From Promerops cafer (Eukaryota > Chordata > Aves > Passeriformes > Nectariniidae), in NCBI GenBank assembly GCA_013398275.1, contig VZSE01014957.1, positions 85,082 through 149,081 of the forward strand: 64,000 nucleotides of DNA, read 5' to 3'. A program made the position numbers and the translations under genes. Shown here one piece after another: positions 26,246-37,760 of the stretch. The notes under the pieces are model-generated. The model had not been told where the DNA came from and did no database searches. It was given only the letters and a program-made list of their open reading frames with translations. How positions within the stretch are numbered: position 1 is the first letter of the stretch; every line of letters begins with the position of its first letter.

Positions 26246-28760
26246 TTTCCTCTCTGCTTAGTAATTAGGAGAATTATGAAATAGTTTATTTTAAAAGTGT
26301 ATTTTTAATTCCAAGAACTTCCTAACAGACCATTACGACCTTCTGGGATACAAAACATCTCAGATGGAAGAGGCCACAGGAAAAATGCAGCTACAGAGTG
26401 CAGAGAGGCAGGCAGGGCTGAATTTAGGAGCTTGTAAAAAAAAAAAAACTGGAAAATTCCACCTGTGCTAAACAGGGAGCAGGAATTCCAGTGGGCCTCC
26501 ACCCAGAAATTCCCCCTCTCAGGGTAAGGGTGTTTTCTGTGCTAAATGCAGAGGATCTGCTGTGTGGGAAGGTGATGAAAGCAAAATCCAAACACAGGGG
26601 AGCACCAGCTCTTCCAAAGCCTCTCGAGAAACAGAAAATCAGGGGAGGAGGAGGGAAATCTGCTCCAGGATCCTCCTGGCTGGTGACAGCACTGAGCAAA
26701 TGTTACTCATTCCTATAAAAAACCTTTTCCTTGAGACCAGGCGACGTGGTTTGGGGTTCTTCGGGTTGCTTTGAGAATAATTAAAGATTGCCTTGGGTGT
26801 TTTCTCGATCCATCTTCCCACGTGCAGATTTTTCTTCCCTTGTGCAGATTTTTCAAAGGGTTTGCCTCCCAACTATTTCAGTTTGGGCATCTTTAGGAGT
26901 TTGGAATTCCTTGTTAGAAAACCCACACTGATAGATGTTGTCCAAGTGGTGACACCCCTAAAAATATCTGTACAAATGAGGAGTGTGAGGGGTGTGTGCA
27001 GGCAAACCCTGTGTGTCAAAAAAACCCTGATTCAAAAGGAAAATGGGAAAACACACTGGAAGTTCTTCTGAGTAAAACATTATCATCTTCACCAGCTGGA
27101 AGAGGCCTTAGGAACTGGAATTTTTTGGCATTTTCTGTGTTAGTAACAAGCCATCAGTTTCATGCAGGGTTTGCAGAACCTCAGGGCTGCTCAGTCTGAA
27201 CTTCTCCTGACCTGCCCACAGTTTTGTTTTACTCGGTTTAGCTGTGACAGCAATTTCTCTAAATGACCAGATATCTATGGATAATCTGGTTTATTTTTGT
27301 TATCTTGGTGTGCTACAAACATAGTTTTATAGTCACAGCAGTAATTCTATGTGAAAGGGGCTTTTTAATGACTGTAATGCAAAGACAAAATGCAAAGAAC
27401 CACAGGCCTGGTGCAGCAGTGAGAACTGGAGCCACAGGAGGAGAAATACACACGTGGGATGGTAAAATCTGGGGCACAAGAGACCTCCAAGGCAATAAAC
27501 AGCTCATCAATATTGAGAAATGCAGACCTAGAGAGGGACAAAACAAAAAAAATGTTATTTAAAATATGTGAAAGGCACCACATATAGTAAATTCAGATGA
27601 ATTGTGGAGCTGCAGTTCAGGGAAGAAGGAAAATAAAAATGTAAAAGCATGTCAGCAAATAGGAAAAATGACCACAAATTAATCCTAGAGTGAAGTAGAA
27701 GAAATCACCCCTCCATCTAGGCTGCTGATGACCCTTGAATGAGATCATTGGGGTTTCAATTGTACCTACAGCACACTCTGGGCTGGATATTCAAGGTATT
27801 AATCCATTTACCCATAAACAGGATTTACAGTGCAGCAGCTGCACCACTGTCCAGTTGCAGGCCAAGGCCAGCACTCCAGAGGTGTTGCATTCCCTGGGAA
27901 TTCTGTTTGGGACTCCCTCCCCAGCTCACACCAAAGCATGGTCACCCCAGCACGTCACTGCCTGAAGGGCACATGGGAAAAATCCCCTTCCTCAAAATGC
28001 AGGGAGCAAAGGACCAGGATATTCCTTCCTAATGAAAAATGAAGGATGCCTGGAACTTCTTATTTCAAAATTTATCATGGCTCTAAACAGGATTAAAGCT
28101 CAGAATTAATCTGGGGGGTAGGAATGTAGGAAAACAGGGTTTTTTTCACATATTCTGCAGAAGCTGAATCCACTTCCCACAAAGTGTGTTCAACTGGCCC
28201 CTGCAGCAGCACAATTGACTTCATTAGTCTGTCTCAGAGCCTTCTTGTTTTGCCTACCAATCAAGATAATCACCCTGTCATATGAGCTTTGCAGCTGGGA
28301 CAAATTGGAGGTCTTGGGAAGCAGCTGGAGATGAAAACCAAACCCCACAAAAGCTTCCTTGGAGTGTGTGCCTCCATCAGTTCTGTCTGGAGGTGAGAAC
28401 AAGTCCAAAAGGTGAAGAATTTCCATTGTCTCCTGATTTCTCCTTCCTATAGGCAGTTGGACTCATCCCAAGCTCTTCAGGGGGGCAGAGAATTGTGCTT
28501 TGACCATCAGATATTTTCTGGGATATTCAGATATTTTCTCTGTCAGTCCTGTACCAGCTCCCCCAGCCCGTTCTGCATTGCAGAGAGCAGGAGCTGAGGA
28601 ACCTGCTGAGGTAGGTCCTGCAATCAGCTCCAGCAGCACCTCTGGACTGTGGGATCTGAGAGATTTAAAGGCATTTCCCACAAGATTTTTGCTGCAGCTT
28701 TTCTCAGATGCACAAGATGAAAGTCACAGTCTGTGGAGAGCAGAGAAGGAAGCAGGAAAC
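26246..28760. other. Intergenic region, nothing recognised
   Basis: No gene or mobile element is recognised. Overlapping short frames in several registers have no shared features that would suggest coding. Confidence 0.6.
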
Positions 28761-28961
28761 ACCATTTTCCCTCACAGAAAAATACCATTTCCCTTAACAA
28801 AAAACACCATTTCCCCTCACAGAAATACCATTTCCCCTCACAAAAAACACCATTTCCCCTCACAGAAAACACCATTTCCTCTCACAGAAAACACCATTTC
28901 CTCTCACAGAAAACACCATTTCCCCTCACAGAAACATCATTTCCCCTCACAGAAAACACCA
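28761..28961. repeat. 22-base minisatellite, nine units
   Basis: Nine head-to-tail units of 21-23 bases have consensus ACCATTTCCCCTCACAGAAA plus one or two bases. Units start at 28761, 28784, 28806, 28827, 28849, 28871, 28893, 28915 and 28936. Variants such as TTCCTCTC are shared by adjacent units, as expected from local duplication. A plus-strand frame stays open through it (28500-28973) because some registers of the unit lack stops. No protein is inferred. Confidence 0.95.
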
Positions 28962-31132
28962 TTTTTTCTATAAACCTGTTCAACAGTATTTTTGTAGTGG
29001 CAATGGCTTCACTACCCTTCCTGAAACTGCTGAAGTGATAAATTCCATTAATTTCCCTCTATCTGTAATAAATCTTGCCTTGAAATTCACATTCATACAC
29101 AGGAAGGCACAGATTACTTCGAAATGTGAATGAACTCTATGAAAATCTGAAAAATTTAAATTCCTAATAAAACACAAACCAAGCAAGGGAGGTCTAAGAC
29201 TCCTCTGGCTCACTGGTATCTTGCAGTAATTTCCCATGGAAAATCTCAGTTTTTGGTGACCTGATGCAAGGGCACTGAAAGGAAACCACGTGACTCTTCA
29301 GACTTTGTCCAAATTCCACTGGTTTTATACTTAGCATTCATTTATTTCACAAATATTTCCCTATGTTTGGAAAATATTTGCCCATGACAAAGTGCATTTC
29401 CATTGCAGCCAGTGGAAGCCAGGCTGTGGAATAAAATTTATGGGAAATACCTTCACAAAGCATCATCTGGCACCTGCAGCTCAGGTCCCAGGGCCTGTTT
29501 GAAAGGACTCTTCCCTTTCCCCACATCAGACAAGCTGTGCTTTTTTATCCAGGGCAGCAAAAGTGGGAAAAAACATTTATTTTCTGCTCAGGTTCCTGCT
29601 CTGCAAAGCCCCAACACCAGGATTTTGCCTCACTGTCATCTGTGGGCTTGCTCATGATGAGGCAACTCCACAGAGTTCAGCACAAATTCAGATTTCCCCA
29701 TCACCAGAATTTGTCTGGATGATGAAAGGAAAATAATTTGGTTGTTTCATAGAAGCTCAGCAGAATGAAGGCCATGGAGACAAACACTGGATAGCACAAC
29801 CTTCTAAACTAAAGTGAAATTTCCTAAAATGCTCCTGGAAAGCTCCAGGAGGAGATGGATACTGCCCATCTACCTCTGAGGGATGATAAATTCCAGGATG
29901 CTGGGATCAGGCAGCCACACGTGGAATTTATAAAACCCTGTGATCTTCAGCTTGTGCTCACATCCTTGATTTTAAACCAAATTGTTCTATTTTTTCCAGC
30001 AACCCTTTTGTTTTAGGTAGAAACCTTAATATGGCAATGTGACATGTATTTAAAATAAATAAATGGCAGATTTAATTAATCAAAGATAGGTTTATGAACA
30101 GAGCAGATCACACTTTTTAGCTCTTATTATTTGATCAGCCAACTTAATCTCAAAGAACACTTGCAGCTTCTTACTGCATCTCCTTTCATCTTTCTTTTTT
30201 TTATTATTTTTAATCACAAGACTTTTGTGTTTCATAACCTCCTCTGCTAAGTGAATCATAAATACAAGTAATTTCAAATACTTCCTTACAATCTTTTCTC
30301 CCCCTGTTCCCATCTTGCTGCTGATTTCCTCCTTCACGTCTCAGCAAAATCCAAAACCCAGCGACAGAAATTTTTGTTGTCACGAAAGAATATTTTTCAG
30401 AAAGCCTTTCAGAGGGAAATCTAAGTGTTCTTCACCTTCCAAGCCTTCTGGCATGGAGCTGACATCACATACACGAGGCTCTTCACTCAGACGAGCCTCC
30501 AAGCAATCCAGCAGTGTTGCCAGCAAAGATTAAGGACACACCAAGGTCAAAAGAAAGGGAAAAAAATCCCAAATAAAATAGTACCAGCGAGGCTCTCTCT
30601 GTTAAAGTATTTAACTGCAGACAAACAATCCCAAAACCTGGAGAAAAATAAGATATATCTGGGTAGTCTCGGATTCGGGATGCCCTCTGAGAAAAATTTT
30701 TGGTGCTTAATTATTTAAACTGCACAAGGCAGTTTAGATAAAGCAGAGTGTGACATCACTAAGCTAAATCTTTTAATGATATCAATTTCAACAACAACTA
30801 TATTTAACAGAGCACGCTGGGGATTAAAGTGATTTACTGGGGTTATTTCTGAAAATGCACTGGTTGAGTTTAGATCTAAATTGTTTATATGTAAATCTGG
30901 CAGAAAAAAAATCTTAACAAGCAAGGTTTGCAACATGAGATGTTCATGAAATCGGATGTCATGTCAGCTTTTAGATGCCCCAGAGTTAATGGCTCTGTGC
31001 CCTTCTGCAGGTGCTGCTGCCTGAGTTTATGTTGGGACAACAGGATTGGAACAGGAATCTCTCAGATGGCAAAGAGAAACACTCAGGTAAAGCCCTCCAG
31101 GAATGGCAGCTGGGTACAGTCAGCCTTTGTTC
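28962..31132. other. Intergenic AT-rich sequence
   Basis: Mostly AT-rich, unique-looking sequence. I see no gene or repeat. Confidence 0.6.
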
Positions 31133-31136
31133 CACT

Positions 31137-31570
31137 TGATGCCTTAGGATTTAGGTTTTATATTTTTCAAATTCTGTGCGGCTTTAGTGTATAACTCTAA
31201 ACTCCAAACAGAGTGTTGGTCACTGTCTTCAGGTTTTATTCACACATAACAATCCCTCTCTAGGCCTGAATCTCAAGGACACCTCACTGCCTCAGGCCCT
31301 GAAAATTATAAACAAAAGTGAGTTGGGGGGAGCAAACTGGGGGTAAATGACTTCATTACCTGCAGCAGGAATTGGAGGATTAACCCCTGATATGTAAATG
31401 GACCAAACTTAGAATTGTGTGAAAAACTCGTGCCCATTGTCCACCTTGGGTGTAGCCCCTGGGAGGCTCTGACTGCCCAAGGCGTGCCTGTTGAAGGCCT
31501 TTAATAAATACCCACTTTATTCTCTTAACCTTGCCTAGCCTCTGCTCTAGGGGGCCACTCCAAGGTATCA
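31137..31570 (+). mobile_element. Solo LTR, copy 3 of the family (older)
   Basis: This 434-base element begins TGATGCC and ends GGTATCA. The flanks CACT (31133-31136) and CATT (31571-31574) are a target duplication with one mismatch. It aligns over its whole length with copies 1 and 2 but is clearly more diverged. The TATA box has decayed while AATAAA at 31503-31508 remains. It has the same orientation as the other two. Confidence 0.85.
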
Positions 31571-32333
31571 CATTCTACACAAAAATCCTTGCTTCCCAAA
31601 ACTCCAACCCTGCCTGAGCTCCAAGGCAGGCAGTGAACCCCAAGTGCCAACCCAAAGTCTGGGCAGTTTCTGTCCTTGTCCACCTCCCTCTCCTCTGCCC
31701 TCCCTCCCTCCCAAACATCTGATTGGTCTCTTCCCAAATCCTTAAACTGTACCAAATTTCCAGGTAAGAACTCCACATTACGATGTTTTCCCTTTGGCAA
31801 TTCCCAAATCAAATTATTCCCGTCAGTGAGAATTCCCTGGTTTCAAAAATCAGTCTGTAGGGAAAAGCTGTGTGAGGGAGAGGGGGAAATGTCTTGGCAT
31901 TGGCTCCTGGTGAGATGCTGCCCTGGTACTCTCCCTGGAAAAGGAAGGAGTTCCTCATCTCCCACCGTTCTCCTGTCCAGTCCTCCAGCACCAGAGCAGA
32001 GCTCAGGCTGCCTCAAAACAACCTAAATTTAGAGTGCAGCAGAACATCACCCTAATCCTCCTTTCCCTGCAGTTGCTGGACATTGTCTACAGTGTTGGAA
32101 TTCCAATTCCCTCCCTCCTTCACACACAAAAAATCCCAAAAAATCCCCCAATGCAGGCAGCTCCAGCAGCTGTCTTCTCAGGATGCAGAGTTTTGTACAA
32201 AATTATATCCTTTGAAACATTTTGGTGTGGATTTTTCCCTGTTTTGGGGTGATCTGCAAACACAGGCACTGGCCTCTCTGTTGAGAGCCCTTCCAAGCTT
32301 CTCACAAAGGGCAGCACAGGGCTTTCCACACAT
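31571..32333. other. Intergenic region between LTR and CR1
   Basis: No gene or identifiable element is seen. A long TCCC-rich run lies at about 31681-31715. Confidence 0.6.
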
Positions 32334-32822
32334 GAAGACAAATTCCAGCCCTAGAAGGACCTGGAGCTGCTGGAGACACCAGAGGAGGCACCAGAGATGA
32401 GCAGAGGGATGGAGCAGCTCTGCTGGGAGGAAAGGCTGGCAGAGCTGGGATTGTTCACCTGCACAGGAGAAGCTCTGGGGTGACCTCATTGTGGCCTTGC
32501 AGGGCCTGAAGGAGCTACAAAAATGATGGAGAGAGATGATTTACAAGTGACAGGACACAGGGAATGGCTTCCCACTGCCAGAGGGCAGGAATAGATGGAA
32601 TATTGGGAAGGAATTCTTCCCTGTGAGGACGGGTGAGCCCTGGCACAGGGTGCTCAGAGCAGCTGTGGCTGCCCCTAGAGCCCTGGATGTGTCCAAGGCC
32701 AGGTTGGACAATGGGGCTTGGAGCAGCCTGGGACAGTGGGAGGTGCCCCTGCCCATGGATGGGGGTGGCACTGGAAGAGCTTTGAGGTCCCTTCCAACCC
32801 AAATCATTCTGTGGGTCCATGA
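32334..32822 (+). mobile_element. CR1 LINE, 3' fragment of about 0.5 kb
   Basis: This is the best-preserved CR1 in the window. It carries the AAGGACCTGGAGCTGCTGGA block, the GACCTCATTGTGGCCTTGCA block, GTGACAGGACACAGGGAATG, TGTCCAAGGCCAGGTTGG and GAGGTCCCTTCCAACCCAAA, and ends with the ATTCTGTG octamer. It covers the 3' part of ORF2 and the short 3' UTR, and is non-coding through truncation. Confidence 0.92.
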
Positions 32823-35800
32823 AAATAACATGCAGCTCATCTTTGCAATTGCAGGACTATTCCAGACTCGCTGGGAAAAAAAGAAAATATTTATTCTGAC
32901 ATTTCCTAGCAGGCAAAGAAGAGGTGGGAGAAAAAGAAGTGCCACAGGCTGGGGAAGTGTTTGATCCCACCATTAGGTCATCCTGCTTCGTGCCCAGGCA
33001 GAGCTAATTGTTAATCTGCTCAGTGCTCCCTCCCAAGCTCCATCAGCACCAAGTGTCCTGCATGCAAATAAATATTCTGGGCAGCCTCCTCTCCCCCCTC
33101 CTGTTTCTGCCTCTTGCAGGAGAGCACCTGAATTTCACCTCCTGCATTCCAAAAAGACATGAATTTCAAACAGCTGTGCTTTGTGGACTCACTGCCCACA
33201 GAACCTGATGTAAAAATCCATTTTATAGCTATTTCTGCAGAGTTTTTCAGGCAACCAGTGATGTTCTGTGCAATCAGAGGCCAACTTAAACCTACTATTT
33301 CACTTGCACTTGTAGAATAAAAGTTCAAGTAAGGGGAATTTTATGCTTCGAGTGTGGTTTGGATGGTCTCAGCTGTGATTCTACAGTTAAAGTTATCTGA
33401 TAATAAAGAGCCTGGAACAGATACTCTTCCTGGCTTTCCTCCTAAAATTCCTAAGGGGTGAGCCAGATTTGTGCTGTGCCCACAGAATCTGGCAGGGTGA
33501 CACTCCACCCCTCTTGTTGGTACTTGACACAAACCAGAAGAGAGTGATGAAGATAACCCCATGAAATCCAGACCCCCAGTCCTGACTCTTAATGAGGGAT
33601 TTGTTAACCAGGTCCATCTCCTCTAACGCCTGAGTACATCATCCCACTTCTTGGTGGGAAGGATCTCCTCCCTTTGTTACCCCAATTCATTCCAGACTTC
33701 GCAGAGTTCAGCCCAAGCAACTTAACCTTTCCCATTCCAGCAACCAGAATTTCTTCCAGTGCATTCTCGCATTTTATTCACTCTGGGAACACTAAATTGT
33801 TATGATTTCCAGATGCCCAAGCTCCTTTATCACAACAATTCATCAGCTGGGTGCATCCTGCTTAGAGAGAGAGAAGTCACTTGTTTGGGGAAAGAAATGC
33901 AGAAGAAAAGAGCTTCAGCAAAAGATTTCCTGGCTCAGTCCTAAAAGGAGCAATAAGGGCCACATCTCTTCTCTCTCCCTTCTCTTCCCCCTGCACAGGT
34001 TGCTCCCCTCCAGTTGCCAGGCAACATTCCTGTCTCACATGCTCTGCATCCCCAAAAAAAAAAAGGGAAAAAAAGATCCTGCGGGGGCAAAATTATGCTG
34101 ACAAGTCGGGAGCTTAAACTTTTTGCTGCGCTCCCTCCCCTGTCTGCCGTGCTCAGTGCCCTTCACAGCACATTAAATCTCATCTCTGCTCTCTCCAGAG
34201 CAGCAGAGACCTCGGGAAACCGGAGCACACTCAGGATGGGCTCGGGAAAAAGCCCCAGACAGCAGAGTTCCCAAAGCAGATCCCTCCCTGCTGCAAGCGC
34301 TGAGATTCCCTCGGAAGGAACGGCTCCCGCCGATGCTGCTGCTGCAACAAATCCTGCCCGTGCCACGCTCATCTAGGCCAGGTTATAGACACAGAGCTTT
34401 GTGTATTCTGCAGCAATGGCAAATCCATTTCCTTTACTTTTCTTATTATCAAAGGCTTTAAAATCTGACCATGAAGCAGAACTCCTCCAGGCTGCAATTT
34501 ATTCCTAATGCAAGGTCGTAGTGCTGCCTGAACTCACTCTCTCTCTCCTGTTATCCACCCACACAGACTATGAACATCTTAAAGAAATAATAAAAAATAC
34601 AATTCACTTAAGCTATTCAGCAAATTCAAAGTTAACCTCTTTAGATGCTCCTCTATTCCTGTGTAATCCAATTATTCGAGGGGAATCTCACAGGACTATA
34701 CTTGGGAAAAAAAAAATAAGTTTATAGCTTCATATGTAGAGATCTGTTTGTTTAGAAAAAGACCAACTGCACTGCTCTGCTTTCCTCTAGCAATACTGAT
34801 TCCTGATTTTTAGGTCCACACCTCACTCCCAACCCTCAGGACTTCCTGGAAAACACCACAGTGCCAAGCTTTTTTTTAAAAGTACCACAAAATGCAATAT
34901 ATTTCTGTGCTTTGTTTCACACCAGTGCTGATCCCTTCAGCAGAACACTTTTCCTTGTTCTCAGACCCCAGTTTGGAAACAGGCTGGAGCATGGGTCTGG
35001 CTCTGGGCCTCAGTTTACCATCAGTAAAACACATGGAGTCCTTTGCTTCCCTCCTTTATTCAAATTGTTCAGCAGAGAGATTGACTTTGGCTGCTACAGC
35101 AGCTCTGTTTCCATCAGCTAATACATATTTGCCATCCAAACTATCTGTAAAACAGTCAAACTTGGTGGCAGGTTTTTGCCAAAACAAAAAAAGGGGAAAA
35201 AAGGATGCAAAACCACCAAATATTTCATTTCAGAATGAAGCCAACAGAGCATCTCCAGAAACAAAGGCCCAAACACAAATTTATCTAATTCAAGCTGCAG
35301 TTTTCTAAGGAAATGGCGAGATTTTCAAATCTTCTGGAATTTCAAGGTGAGACAGCCACAGTTGAATGAAATATTGCTTTTTGGCTCTGAATTATTTCCT
35401 GAAAAAGAGCAGGGGAGGGCAGAGCCAAGGATGTGCCACTGCCCCAGGGATTTCAGCCTGGGTGTCTGTGACACCACAAGGATCAGACAAAATTACTGAT
35501 GTGGATTCCAGAACAGAACACTGCCCCACACTCTGAGCCCTTTCCTGGCATGGCCATGGCACATTTCTATCCCCCTGACCCTTCCACAATTATCAAATCC
35601 CTCCAATCCTAAAGTCAGGCCCTCCAAAGGGTATGAAGGGACAGGATGTCCCTTCAGTAGTCCCCAGTTCAAACCTTCTCCTCTATAAACACATCAGCAG
35701 GGACCTGTGAGCTATTTTGGGGTTGAAGATATCAGGGGTTCACCTCTCCCAACATCACTTTGCCTCACAGGGTCTTTTTCAGTCCAAAATTCCCCAAAAC

Positions 35801-35878
35801 CAAGCCCCAAGCCCAGGTTGCTCCCTGGATTTCCACTCCACGAGGCCTCCAGCAATCCCTGTGCTTTTCTTGGCCCAT
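32823..35878. other. Intergenic region, nothing recognised
   Basis: A GC-richer stretch with a few CpGs lies near 34080-34370. No splice-bordered coding exon is evident. The rest is AT-rich and unremarkable. Confidence 0.6.
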
Positions 35879-36488
35879 TGTCGTGGTTTTGGTTTGCCAG
35901 TTTGAGATTTCCTGGCCAATGCACCAATTAGTGTGGTGGGTTCAGTGCTGGCCAGTCACTGATGCACCCACTGGAATGTATTTGCTCATTTCCTGCTGTG
36001 AGATATAGGATTAGGAGAAAGGCAAAGCAGGCTCAAAAGTTTAAAAGGCTATAAAGAAAGGTTTATTGACAGGAACTAAAAGAAAAAAAAAAATGATAAA
36101 AATCAAAACAAACCCTTCAGAACCTTCTCCTCCCCTTCAACCTTTTCTTTCCCACTGACAATGCAAAGAAACAAAACTCAGAATTTTCAGTCAGTTTACC
36201 ACCTTTAGAATAGTCTTAACACGTGTTTTTTCACCGAGGCGTGTCCAGCTCTCTCAGTGGTTCAACAGAATTGTCAATTCTCAAAGCTATCACCAATTGG
36301 GTCTTTTTGTCAGACACGGAGGAGGCTGTCAACAGCTTCCCTTTGCATCACTTCCAAAAGTGCCACCTATGCAAAACCACCGCAGCCACTCATCAGCAAA
36401 CCCCGTGTGACAGGGCAGGTTCATACCCTGTGACACGGTGGCACTGTCACATCAAACCAGGGCAAATATCACCGCGTGGTGATTGACA
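35879..36488 (+). mobile_element. Probable solo LTR of a second retroviral family
   Basis: It starts TGTCGTGGTTT, a start I associate with passerine endogenous retroviral LTRs. Two CCAAT-type motifs lie near 35913-35925, and a TATAAAG box in the plus orientation is at about 36050. It probably ends ATTGACA, giving TGTC/GACA termini. I could not find a target duplication or an AATAAA, so the 3' border is uncertain. There is no internal coding region. Confidence 0.5.
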
Positions 36489-37159
36489 GCTGTGAAAACA
36501 CAAATCCCTGCAGACGCTGCTGTGCAGAGAACTCCCAGCCGTGGCTGGATCGCCGCTTCGATTTCTGTACAGCAAACAACGGGGGAAGCAAGCAGGGGCA
36601 GATTTAGGGTGCTGGGCAGCAGTCATAAAATGAATATATTCTGCTTTCTGCTCTGGCTGGTGGGCTCAGCATGCAGGCCCAGAGAAACATTTCATTCTGG
36701 GGTGGTTTTTCTTCAATACATCACTGCTGGGCCTCACCTGCTCGCTCAGCGAGAGGGGAACGTAAATCTCACTCGAGAGAGAGGAAAAAGGCATTCTGCT
36801 CTGAGAGCCTCGTGGCTACAGGTGATGTTTGCAGGGGGAAAAATGTGTTTTCACAGCCAAATAGGGTGCAGTGCATTGTGCAGCCGGGTTAGAATGCTCT
36901 TTAAAAGCATCCAAAGGGTTTCAGTGATGAAGAAACTAATTCAGAGCTAATTTAAGGCGATTAGAGGATTAGTGGCTTTAGGTTGGGAGAACTGAGAAAT
37001 ACACAAAAAGCAGATTTTGAGGGGGTGTTTCCTTAAAACTGCCACCCATATCAGCATAACTAGAAATTAATATCTGTCTGAACTATGCTCTCAAATCAAA
37101 TTTGAGAGACCTGTTCCTCACACAGAGCTCTCACCAGCTGTCAGAGGGACAGTGCTGTT
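36489..37159. other. Intergenic region with scattered CpG
   Basis: No gene is seen. Part of 36489-36940 could be an extension of the preceding LTR-like element, but I cannot show it. Confidence 0.5.
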
Positions 37160-37760
37160 CCGTAGTACTCAAAATATTGGTTTGTTCTTAATATTGGTTT
37201 ACAGTTTTTCATGTAAAGTACATTTTTGTAAAGTTATTAATGTTATTAAAGTTATTAATGTAATGTAAAGTAATGTAATGTTCTCTGTAAGAGCTGTGAA
37301 CTTTATCTTGGTCAGATTCAACATAATTTTTAGTTTTTATTCTATATCATTTGCATCATGTTTGGATTTCATATAATTTATGTATTTTTATTATTCGAGT
37401 TTTACAATTATTTTTATATTAAATATAAATGTCATTATTTATTATTGCTTGTTTTTTTGTACTTTTAGGTGGTTTTTACTTTAGTAGGATGTGGGGTTAG
37501 GACAGGAGAAATAGTACATTTAATGGTTGGGTATTGACACTTTTTGTTTATTATTGCATTTTTTTGGTTTTCACAGAATTTATTTTTATCCTTTTTTTGT
37601 TACTTTATCTTTTGTAATATATAACTTACATTATTTTAAGGTGAAATTCCTTGAGGTATAAACTGGGATTTTTTTTTTGCAACATTTATTAAGTATACCT
37701 AGGTTTTTAGTAAAGATAATTTTATTAATGGGTTTGGGTTTGTTTTTTTTAATGGGGGAA
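37160..37760. repeat. AT-rich, T-biased tract
   Basis: About 600 bases are strongly AT-rich and biased to T on the plus strand. They include short GTTATTAA and GTAATGTAAA-type repeats at about 37229-37282. It may be a decayed element or a matrix-attachment-like tract. No coding is visible. Confidence 0.6.

Noticed and set aside
28761..28961. CRISPR array
   Set aside because: Units are contiguous, with no unique spacers, and the DNA is vertebrate.
28500..28973. 157-codon frame with repeated His-Phe-Pro-Ser-Gln-Lys
   Set aside because: The repeat is the translation of a 22-base minisatellite, whose registers happen to lack stops.
37160..37760. Nuclear mitochondrial insertion
   Set aside because: The AT-rich composition suggested it, but no mitochondrial gene or tRNA sequence is recognisable on either strand.
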